Made by a program: the position numbers and the translations under genes
Assembly: GCA_030704615.1 (NCBI GenBank)
Contig: CM060731.1
Location: 25,732,001-25,792,000 of the forward strand
DNA length: 60,000 nt
Direction: 5' to 3'
From: Takakia lepidozioides
Taxonomy: Eukaryota; Streptophyta; Takakiopsida; Takakiales; Takakiaceae
The notes under the pieces: model-generated
What the model saw: the letters and a program-made list of their open reading frames with translations, nothing else
Database searches by the model: none
What the model was told of the DNA's origin: nothing
In this document: in pieces, positions 30,984 through 41,020 of the stretch
Numbering within the stretch: position 1 is the first letter of the stretch
Layout of the letters: each line of letters starts with the position of its first letter

Positions 30984-32785
30984 CACAAGAAGGGTGACAG
31001 AGAAGAACCGGGGAACTACCATGGCATCATGCTCCTCAATGCTGTTGGCAAGACATTCTGCAGAGTTATAAGTACTCGTCTCGAGGTTGATCTGGAGTCT
31101 AGAGGTTGTTTCCACGAAGGCCAAGCTGGCTTTCGGCGAAACAGGGGCTGTGTGGATCATATCTTCACTCTAAGCCAGATTATCCAGGGAAGGAAAAAAG
31201 AAGGGAAACCCACTTACGTCTTTTTCCTGGATGTCAAAAAGGCTTATAACACAGTGTGGAGAGATGGCCTATGGTTCCGCCTCTGGTCTTGTGGGATCAA
31301 GGGAAAGATGTGGAGAGTTGTCCACAACTTGTATGCTCACGCTGCTCTTCAATGTTTTCATCAATCAACTCCTCGAGGATGTGGAAAGTGAGGGATTTGG
31401 GTTAAGGGTGGGTGATACCACCATACCAGCCCTTATGTTTGCGGATGACTTCGCAGGCATAGGGGAGACTCCAACCAATCTCCAGGAGTTGATTGATTGC
31501 GCGAAGAGATACTTTGATCTTTGGGGGCTAGAGGCTAATGTCAGTAAATGTGCAGTGGTAGCATTCAACGAGAGGAGAGGGAGGAAGTGATCTTAAGTGG
31601 CAGTGGGGTAGTCAAGAGATCCTGGTCCTCCCTTCCTACACTTACCTGGGCGTTGAGTTCTCCTCCAATTGTAATTGGGATGCACATATCCGGAAAGTTG
31701 TTCAAACTGGCAAGGGCAAAGCTCTGGGGCTCACTAAATTTTTCCACTGCAGAGGGGTCAACTCTGAGGTTAAGAAAACCATGCTTTGCCGCGTTATTAG
31801 ACCTGCCTTGGAGTACGGATCTGCTATATGGGTTGATAACTCCAACCAGGCTAAGTCTCTAGAATCCATTCAAGTGGGGGTGCTTAAGGAGTGTATGTCA
31901 GCATGCTCCAAAACAGCCAATGTGGCTGTTCGGGGTGAGTTTGGCATTCCGTCCTTAAGCTCCCGACGAGATGAATTCAAGGTCAGATGGTGGGGTCAGC
32001 TGCAACATATGCCCAACACCAGATATCCTAAGTTAATCGACTCTATATCTTGGAAACAGGACCGCCCTGTCAAACAGGCTAAGTCCTGGCAGAAGAGAGT
32101 AGAAGAGATCCTCAAGGACCTGGACCTGGATCCGCAAGTCTTGACCCTGCTGGATAAATCTGATTTAGAGGCTGTAGTGTCCGATGCCATGTCTGTTGCC
32201 ATGAGATTGTCTGATGAAAATGAAGTTAGGCAGAAAACCTCCCTGAACTTGTTTCCAGTCAGTGACATGGGGGAGGACATCTTGGATGACCTCAAGGGTC
32301 TACCCACTCTCGGCACTAGACTGAAATTTAAACTCAGGGCAGGAAGCCTACCTTTGAACAGCAAACAGAAGCAGAGAGGAAAGGGAGAGTGCAATTGCCC
32401 GTTGTGTGGGCAATCTGAAGACAGTATTCATTTTCTGATACACTGTCCGGGGTTCTCTCACCAAAGAGACGCTCTCTTCAAATCTATTAAGGGTATTGTG
32501 CCTATACCCCTGTTTACCAACTTTGAAAGTCTCGAGGCTGAGCCAAAAGCCCAGGCCCTCCTGAGGCCTAGTTTTTGGGCAAATCACACACAGCAGATTG
32601 ATGCTTGTGTGAAGGGATTTCTAGAGGATATCTGGAAAACCCGGATTAATTCTATATATGGAGGTAAGTCTTACTACCAACGTCAGCCCCTGACAGAGGT
32701 AGGTTCTGTCCCTTTTGTTCCCGCTCAAACTGGGCGCGGGGTCAATGGCCACAAGGCTACGGCAAACAACGTCTTATGAGTACAA
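30984..32785 (+). pseudogene. LINE copy B: second head-to-tail copy
   Basis: Nearly identical to copy A and starting at the same internal point (ACAAGAAGGGTGACAG). Its lesions are different. About 85 bp are missing at 31,341, removing the RT segment around VAQGC, and two bases are missing near 31,573. The 332-codon C-terminal frame (31,781-32,779) is open and includes the stretch that copy A has lost (YPKLIDSISWKQDRP). DVKKAYNTVW replaces DVKKAYDTVW, so an RT motif A Asp has changed to Asn. The tail is AGTACAATCTCTCT. Confidence 0.88.
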
Positions 32786-33612
32786 TCTCTCTTCGGGGTC
32801 AATGGGCTTACGGCTATGGCGATTGCGAAGAAACCTTATGTTGCAAAGGTTTCCTGTACCATCTACGTGGCAAAACTTGGGAATACAAGGCAGTTCAATC
32901 TCCAAACCTTTTAAGAGCATAGGCAGGAAACAACTAACTAAGCAACGTCCTAGCATCCTTGAAGTTGGGATGATGTTTAGCATGAAAGGGAATCAGTACA
33001 AGGTTAAGCTATCAAGTCACCAACCGTTTTGTCTTATGTGTTTTTCTAAATAACCAATGACAAATAATTGACTGACAGGTGGGGTCTCCGTGTTCCTCTG
33101 CCTGTTTCTCTGGAAAACAGAACAAGAAGCTTCAAGAAGCTCACAGTTTAACAGTATGATTGACCAAATTGCCACATGCTCAAAGAACTGTATAGTTTGT
33201 TCATGAGGAAATTTGCAGAGGAAGGAATGGATTCAAATCATAGCTCATTGGGTATTCTGAGGAATTCTTCACTATTGATTCAGATGTAGGCTCCTGTTGT
33301 GAGCTTCCAAGTTATGTTGCATCCAGAAGGAGAAATTAGACTTCCCCAATCCAGCATCGAACAATGCTACAACAAAATGGAGGAAATACTTGTGGATTAG
33401 CTTCAGTATTATACCAGGCTCAGTTCACCCACATCCTGATGAAGGCCTCTCCAAATGCCCTGCTGCAACCAAGTTCCGGAATCCAGCCCCCAGATTTTGC
33501 TCCCGTTTCTTCTCGCAAGCGCTGCGCCTTTTCATCTTCAGGTCCACCATTGCACGATGTAGGTACTTAAGGCACAGGTTGTCCTGCAGGCCTAGGTTGA
33601 ACTCGCCGAAGC
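32786..33612. other. Region between LINE copy B and KGD4
   Basis: A plus-strand stretch near 32,930-33,005 reads KQLTKQRPSILEVGMMFS before a GT and looks exon-like, but I cannot name it. The part next to 33,612 is the KGD4 3' untranslated region on the minus strand. Confidence 0.3.
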
Positions 33613-34988
33613 TTACTGGACACCCCCAACCTGTGCATTATGTGCCACAGACCATCAGTTCAGTGCCTTACCCACTAATGTGATATGCAAGTTCTATAGA
33701 AAGAACCACAGCTCTGTGTATGTATTCCAGCCACAGTGTGTGAGACAGGGAGAATTACATGTATCTCTCTTGACGAACAATCTAAGTAAAATAATACCAA
33801 CATTCTATTCGATGCTTGATTAAAAACCGCGTTGAATTCCTTTTCCTTGCCTAGCTTTGATTGTGAGCAGCAAAAATCAGATGAGGGGATGGGGAGGGAG
33901 GGGAGAGAATGGGGAGGGGATGGGGAGAGAAAGAGACGTACACAAACAGCCTCCATCTCTTTGGGAGAGACTTTCCATCCAGGAGGCTTACTGGTGGTGG
34001 TGCTCTCAGATGCTACTGCTGGGACCCCTCCTGCCACTCCACCTGAAGGTGTTGGAGGTGCACATGAGAAGTTAGCCCCTGCTGAAAGTGCTTGCTCTCT
34101 CTTTCTCTCTGTTGCTGTAATAAAGTTCCTCCATTCCTTTTATCTTCAAGGTATGTGTGTGCATTCTGTTATGATTCCAATTCTGTTTATCATTGGTTCC
34201 CCCCCCCTTATGATATAAGCTGCCGAATTCTAGATCAACACAGATAAAATAGTGCTTCATTGGAGAAGAATGTAGCATAAGAAGGTGAATATTGAATCCA
34301 TTTGGAAGAATGGATTGCAACTGTGATCTGAGTACAATCTTCTTTTGAGGACACTTCAATACAGGGCGAGATGACATCTCAAATTTCTGTCTAAAATTGA
34401 TTCGCTTGTGATGCTTGCCAGCACTGACTTGTTATTAGAAAGGGCTTCTCCTGCCAGTCTTTTCCTCATTGAGAAGGCACACCGTCTCCTACAATGGAGC
34501 GAGTGACAGAAGCATCCGGCTGGCTCACTTTCAGGACGAAATCATCTCGGCTACCAGCAGTGTTCCAAGAGTGGCCGGCAATCACCACAGCATACACAAA
34601 GTCATGGTCGATATAGACAACGGACGCACCTTAGAATGAACACAGAGATGGAGGAAGACAGTGTACTAATGGAGCCTGCTTACTTTAGCAGTGTGACTAG
34701 ACTTAAAACAATAGATGTATTTGTCTAGAGTTACCCATAAACCTTAGCGTAGATATATCCGTGAGAGAAAAATCTTGGCTGTCGGGGATGTTCACAGTGT
34801 TGTAGCACTGTGAAGTGAGCAGACAGCGATCGAGTGAAAAAGAAGGTGTTACATCGGAAGCAAGATTTGAAAGCGTTAAGAAGGGGAGGTGATAAGGGTA
34901 GACTACCAGAGGAGGCAGGGCCGCGGCGACAGGGGAACTTGATGAGGGGAATGCGCTTGGAAATCTTCAGAGCATCCGCCATTGCCAT
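33613..34988 (-). CDS. KGD4: KGD4/MRPS36-like small subunit of 2-oxoglutarate dehydrogenase (three exons)
   Basis: Spliced here from exons 34,907-34,988, 33,942-34,042 and 33,613-33,630; donors GTAGTC and GTACGT, acceptors TTCAG and CACAG, phases 1 and 0. The 66-residue product starts MAMADALKISKRIPLIKFP, has a Gly/Ser/Thr-rich middle, then PPGWKVSPKEMEAVC and ends VGGVQ. Family knowledge: KGD4 (Ymr31/MRPS36) has an N-terminal (P/T)LI(K/R)FPxR signature and a C-terminal E(E/M)xxxxxGG signature, and tethers the E3 subunit to the E1-E2 core of the mitochondrial 2-oxoglutarate dehydrogenase complex. Both signatures are present at the right ends. The start is the first ATG of the frame; a second lies two codons on. 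The last coding exon is only 18 bp. The protein is short, as in other plants. Confidence 0.8.
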
Positions 34989-37087
34989 TGCTGCCCCTCT
35001 ATCCTCCTCCTCTAGATTCAACTTCACCTTCTCAACACCTCGCTATACTCTTGATTGTGGCGTGGATTGCCGTGATGACAGAGGTAGCCAGATTGGATAT
35101 GGCGGGCGGGGTGTATGCGCTTTATGCCGTCATGCGCAGCAATTGAATTGGGTCTTCTCGAATTCCAGTCCGGACCACGCAACTTTCAACCTCGGGCTGT
35201 CCACAAGTGTTAGGCAGAAACAGACGTCCATACAATCCCATCCCTCTAGTATGCAATCCCGAGTCTTTGCCACCCACGAGGTGTGAAGGGGAGGATCCAT
35301 TTGATCACAATCTTCAAAATAACAGCGCTCATTTCAATTGATCACAATCGTGTAGGAGTGATCGGAAACATTGTCGATGCACGCCAAGTTTAGGGTTTGA
35401 TTACAAGAATATTACGATGGAGGATTTAACAAGCATTAGTGTATATGGTAAGAACTTGTCTGGAACACATACGAGCAAATGACATGGGAAGGTTTGAAGT
35501 CCGACCATAACACGTTCTTTTGTGTTTGCAATGTATGTGCAAGCTTGGCAGCCCTGGAAAAAATGCCTTGGCAAAACTTCATGAAGCTTGGTATGCAGCT
35601 TGTGACCTGGTCCGGTTGATGATTTTTTTTATAAACAGTTCCATACTATATGCCTACCGAGTTTAGAAAATTGAGCATAAAGAGATTGTGGTTGCTCATC
35701 AACTATCGATGGAGTTCATGGTTTTCACGAGACTCTTCATGAGGTGGTCAATGAATCTAACCAGAGGCCATTGCCTATCAGTTGGCAAATACTTGGAGTG
35801 TGTTTTCCAACCTATTTTGACCAATGCGTAGGTTCGGATGTGGTTTGAAGACTCCTTCCGTGATTGCAGTACTTAGACCAAATCGCCGAAGCACAATCAT
35901 AACATTACAACTTCAATTTTATGTAAAGTATGTTTCTTTCAAGACTAAACTGGCGGCTCACTTAGAAAGAGTGGGCTAAACTTTTTGAATCATCTCATGA
36001 AGATGACTTAAACTATAACGAGCTCTCAATTACCGTCAGCTATCACAATATGGAAAGACTACAAGGCTATGGTAGAATGTCGCTAGCATCCACTTGCTCG
36101 AGGCACATATCTTGTATTTTCTTCTTTCCCATCCCATGAAGAACTCTCTCCGTGTATGTAGCATATCAATATTAGTAACATGACTGTAAGAGGCTCTCGG
36201 AAATCCGCAAAATTAAAGATTGCATGTCACAATTGTTTCGGTGACAACACACATGAATAGAAGTGATGAAGGCCTACCTATTCACAAACATATACATGTT
36301 CAACGCAACAATCTCAAGCTTACAACACAAAGTGAGAACCAACGTACTTAGTACTTACCCTGCACCCATAGAGGTTGTCGAGCGGCTCCAGCGAATTTCG
36401 TCCAAACAGATACAAGACTCCTTGATTTGGGGTTCCGCCATAGATTGCTCGCAGCGGGCCACGCGAGGGAGAGGAGGAAGATGACAGATAGAGCTGAGCT
36501 CAGCGCGCCCCACGATGGAATGTAAGTTCTGTCCTATCAATTCGAAATCAAGGCGCAATCATGTGATGGGTTCACACGATGGTATGTGTCAGTTCCCATC
36601 ATGTCAATTATTCTCAGATACGAAGGCCACACCTGCTTGCACCTCTGAACTCCTGACCTTTTGCGACTCAACAGAAAGGCTTCCCAGTCAAAGCAAGCGT
36701 GTCCGTGGTGCCAACTGCTAACATCAGAATGTGAGTTGATTCCTTGTCACTTTTGCGTAGGACTGAGTCTTTTAAGAATTTTCCTTACTGGCGGGCTACA
36801 TCCGTCAATCGTGATTGCGAGGATCATTGCTTTTGGGCGAGTTTGAGAGTTTATGTTAGGGGTTTCACAGGTTTGGGAGGATCCCATGCGTTTATGTCGG
36901 GATGAAGGGGCAGCATCGGACTTCGCATGCAGAGGTTGTTGGGAAGATGACTCGCGATCCGGAAACCCTGAATTCTAGTGGATCGAGGTAGAAAACAATA
37001 TTGGCCTCTTGAACGTGATGATCTGGTGTGATATCGGTTGTCTTGCTCTTGTTGTATCAGATTGACTATTGGGGTGTTGCGTCCAAG
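34989..37087. other. Intergenic region between divergent KGD4 and RPP30
   Basis: This 2.1-kb stretch must hold both promoters. At 35,505-35,590 (+) a degraded phrase NVCASLAALEK resembles the ACASLAALEKG of PPR proteins and may be a PPR relic. No other coding signal was found. Confidence 0.35.
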
Positions 37088-40018
37088 ATGTTCTACGATT
37101 TGAGCCTGGGGTTTGATGGAGTCGAGGAGCACACGAGGAGGGAGGTTGTGTCCATGGCCATGCAGCTGGGCTACAGTGGGATCGCAGCTAACCATATGCT
37201 CACAGGTGTGATGGCCGATTCCGATCGTTGCAAGATCAAGCCATTGGAGCTCTCTTCTGTGCTGGCCGCAGCTCCAGGGGTGGTTGAGGCTGCGAGGTTT
37301 CATCAAGATTTACTGGGGGTTCCTGCGGGCAGGCCCTTTAGACAGTACAGTAGAATTACGGTGGTGGTGGATGACACAGTGCAAGCAGGTGCCCTGAATT
37401 CGGCCAACCCCGTGCTTCAATCTTATGATGTTGTGGCCGTGAGGCCAACCAATCAAAAGGCTTTTGGTCAGGCCTGCACTCATCTTGAGGTGTGCCCAGG
37501 AGAAAATTGGGGAAGATCCTCCAATGACAATCAAACATGTATAATTAGTTTTCTTTCTGTGGATGCTTAGGCCATCACGTCATACCTTTAGAATAGATTT
37601 TTTTGGCAACACGTGCCAGCAATTCCTATTCAGACTTGATGGAGGCTGAGCGAGGTCTAACCAGGGTTTCTCACATCACTAGTGGGCAGTGGTTGCCTGA
37701 CAAAGATCTCTTTCCTATCTGACAGGACTGGTATGTTGGATGGCAGGTGGATTTGATATCACTAGATTTTAACCAAAGATTGTCGTTTCGGATGAAGGCG
37801 CCCATGGTAAAGGCTGCTCTTCAGGTATATGTGTTTGACTCTCCACACTGTTTGAGGTCCATGATGAAGTTGATGGTCTGCGTGACATCAATGTTAAGAC
37901 TGCACTCTCTTTGCTGCGCTGTTTAGGTTTTGGCTGGAAGTGATTTCCCTTTGAATGTCTGTATGCAGTTGGCACGCACTTACATGGATGACGGTTTTGA
38001 GGTCCATCACACTAGTGGCCTTGTTTGCTTCTCTCTCTCTCCCCATTATCTCCAAGAAACTCCTCCCTTTCGGGCTCCAGATAAGTGGAGTACAGGGGAT
38101 TTGGCCACAAGGCTGAGACAAGCAATACTTGATGAGTAAGTTTGGATAGTTGGTAATATGGGAACACATCATGTGCAGGGATCGACTGCACCTCTCTACC
38201 AGGGCACCTCTGGTCAACATTGTCGTCTACTGCAGGATGTTACTAGGTGTAGAAGTGGGGCTGGATGAGTGGTCACTTGAAGGAGAACCACTTCTAGTCC
38301 AGTGATGCTCTTAATCACTTTGCTGCCTGACATCTTTCAAGCAAAATTAGAAGTTGGGTTACTGCTACTCAGGTTGGCTCTATAGGCTATGGTTGCAGAG
38401 GGGAATCTTCTTTGAGATATCATACAGCCGTGCACTCGTTGATGCAAGGGCCCGAAGGGAACTGTTTGTGAATGCCCAGGTAGCTCTCTTCTTCTCTATC
38501 CCATCATATTGGAAGTTGTGAATCTATATTATTGTGGAAATGGAGAGGTTGATTCTATCAAAATTTCGGTCTGAACCCAAAAGACGAGCAGCTCCACTGT
38601 CAGGCCTTACATGGTTTTTGGTGGGCAGATGCTGCAAGTGTTGACACGGGGGCGCAGTATCATTCTCAGTAGTGGGGCTCGTCAGGCAATGGAGGTTCGG
38701 GGTCCGAATGATGTTGCCAACATGGCTAGCCTGTTTGGTCTCTCTCTTGAGTTGGCAAAGGCAGCTGTGTCCAAAAACTGCAAGTAAGTACCTGGGGAGG
38801 TTTTATTTTTCCTGTTTCCGGGCTGCTGGTTGAGGTCCCATATTCTTTCTTGTGTCCTGCCTTCTCTTGTCCCCAAAGCTCTTTGAGCTTTTGTGCACGT
38901 TCTGAAGTTTCTTTTTCTTTCTCTTTTACACACTTGTCTGGGGTCTCACCAGAGAGTGACCCTCTTTAGGAACATCAAGAACATGATTCGTGCACCTCTT
39001 TTCACCAACTTCCAAAATCTCGAGGTTGAGCCTAGAGCCCTGGCCATGTTGGGGTCTAACTTCTGGGCTGCTTGCACACAGCAGATCGATGCTTGTGTGA
39101 AGGGCTTTCTAGAGGATAAAAGCCTGAACAAACTGTTTATATCAAGGTTAGTCACACAACTGGACTGAGCCCCTCACGAAGGTAGTGTCTACTCCTTATG
39201 TTTCGGTCCAAACTGGGCATGGGGTCTATGGCCACTAGGCTACGGCAAACAAAGTCTTATTAGTACATTCGTTTTACACACTTGTCGTTCTGCTACCCCT
39301 TCACTGAAATCTTTCTGAGGAATGGCTTATTATCCTCTGGCTTTTCTTCCAGTGACATTTGTTGATTCAAAAAGACAACCCTTCATCATGCACAGGCCCC
39401 CTTTGCATGGTATTGCTGGATCTTCTGTCTCTACCGTTGCTTATTAGCAGTACTTCGACCTTTTCTCAAGTTATTTGGTTATTATTATCTCAGGTGATCG
39501 ATGTCTTCTGTGTTTAGGTGGCAGCAGTGCAAGCAATGCCCAAATCTTAAAAGTTGTTACATGGGTGCAGGTCTGTGTTGTTGCATGGTGTGGCACGCAA
39601 AAAAACATACAAAGCAGCAATACTTGTCGAACTTTGTCCACCAGTCGAGAATCTTGGTTCAGATAAATCCTTGTTTCATGTACCTGCAAATTGGGATCCT
39701 CTCTCCGTTGGTCTTCCGAAGGGTGCATCAGCTGACTTCAGCAAGGTTTTAGAGGCCAGTAATGAGGAGGTTGCAGAGGTAGGGATTCCAAGTACACATA
39801 TGGTTGACAGAAAGAGGAAGGTAGCTGAAGATGGGAATCCAGTTAGCAAGATTGTTGACGAGAAGCGCAGGGATGTGCACACATCCGCAGGACCAGTACC
39901 TCCTGTAGACCGGAACTTTAGGTCCATAGCTGCATCAGGTAGCGAGTGGACAGAAGTTACAAAGCGCTTGAAGAGACGTAAAGCCGGTAAGGGCAGAAGT
40001 GGGACTAGTGGGGGTTGA
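37088..40018 (+). CDS. RPP30: Ribonuclease P/MRP protein subunit p30 (five exons)
   Basis: Spliced here from 37,088-37,489, 37,747-37,824, 38,399-38,479, 38,629-38,783 and 39,571-40,018. All introns are GT-AG and all phases agree, giving 387 residues. The start is MFYDLSLGFDG. RNase_P_p30 signatures follow in order: RCKIKPLELSS, FHQDLLGVPAGRPFRQYSR, NPVLQSYDVVAVRPTNQ (exon 1); VDLISLDFNQRLSFRMK (exon 2); RGIFFEISYSRAL (exon 3); RGRSIILSSGA and VRGPNDVANMASLFGL (exon 4). Exon 5 begins SVLLHGVARKKTYKAA and adds a long plant-type tail ending in the basic KRLKRRKAGKGR, a likely nuclear signal. Role (family knowledge): a TIM-barrel subunit of RNase P and RNase MRP, acting in tRNA 5' and rRNA processing. 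Intron 4 holds a LINE fragment. The gene is tail to tail with BOLA4. Confidence 0.9.
38948..39270 (+). pseudogene. LINE 3' fragment in RPP30 intron 4
   Basis: In sense orientation inside the 787-bp intron: SHQRVTLFRNIKN, then [33 protein letters not shown], and the tail words CTACGGCAAACAAAGTCTTAT. Its wording is closer to the decayed copy at 24 kb (FTNFQNLE, MLGSNFWAA) than to copies A and B, so at least two subfamilies exist. Confidence 0.8.
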
Positions 40019-41020
40019 GAATGATGGTCATAACAGCAAAATTTAACTGCAAATCAGATTCAACTATCAAATCATCTTGAGATGAAGCGGGCATATGAAC
40101 TTTCAACTGAGTGCCAGGCAGGGCTTGAAGGACATTTACTGCTACTCCAATGTCAAATAACCCAGGGACGACCTAAGTACAATCCACCCGGTGTGTCCAT
40201 GCAGGAAGTTCAAATACAAACATTAATTGTGCATAAGTCAGTCCTTGGAAGTCCGGGGTTTTTAATGATATCTGGCCAAATGGACAGTGCTGCCCAGTGC
40301 AGTACTACGCAACACTATCCATCGCAAAAGCTAGTTACTTGGTATAGCTCATGGACCTCTGGTGCCGTTGTAATACAGTTTCTTCTTTTCTGCGGACCCA
40401 CAAGGTATTAGTATCATTGTGGGCCTTGAATCTGCCTCCTGCCCGGCACTTTGGCCAATCATAAAGGGGCCAATCATCAAGGGACCCCGCCAACCACTAT
40501 ACATTAAATTTGTGAGTTCAGGCGATATTATGTCCTCGTAAGGCGCCAAGATTGTCCCCAGGGCTATCTCTACAGGGTCTCCTAACGTGCCAGCCCTGGA
40601 GTGTCAGCCAACTAGTACTTGTAAGAAATACAGTCACCCCTGTAACCAGGGTATATAACGTTTGACAGCAATGCTCACTGTGGAGATGCTCTTACGGGGG
40701 TTATTTCTTGCGTAGCTTACTATCTAACCCCCCTTTTTGATTCATGGACCATCTTCTAAAGGCCAGGGCCCGCACAAACATGGGGGGCTTATTCAAATCA
40801 TGCTACTTAAGATTCCCAACAACTAGCAATAGAACAAGTGAGGATAGAAAATTAAAAATGTAACCCTCTCAACTCACTCAAGCAGACTCTTGTTACAGTC
40901 TTCTTGGAAGCCTTAGGAACCATTCGGCATTAATGGGACATCATGACCTTTTCACCTAATCTGCATACATTTTTACATTTTCCATCCAATAACTAATATT
41001 GCAAATAAAACCCATGTTTC
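40019..41020. other. Intergenic, between convergent RPP30 and BOLA4 ends
   Basis: About 1 kb that must hold both 3' untranslated regions. The open frame at 40,082-40,411 (+) has no recognisable domain. Confidence 0.5.

Noticed and set aside
33390-33683. Open frames on both strands beside the end of KGD4, including a minus-strand FGEFNLGLQDNL... reading
   Set aside because: The minus-strand reading falls in the KGD4 3' untranslated region once the gene is spliced; the plus-strand frame is its shadow.
35490-35950. PPR pseudogene
   Set aside because: Only one short phrase resembles a PPR helix; the rest does not extend the match, so it is mentioned but not annotated as a gene.
36851-37306. 151-residue minus-strand frame
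   Set aside because: Antisense shadow of RPP30 exon 1.
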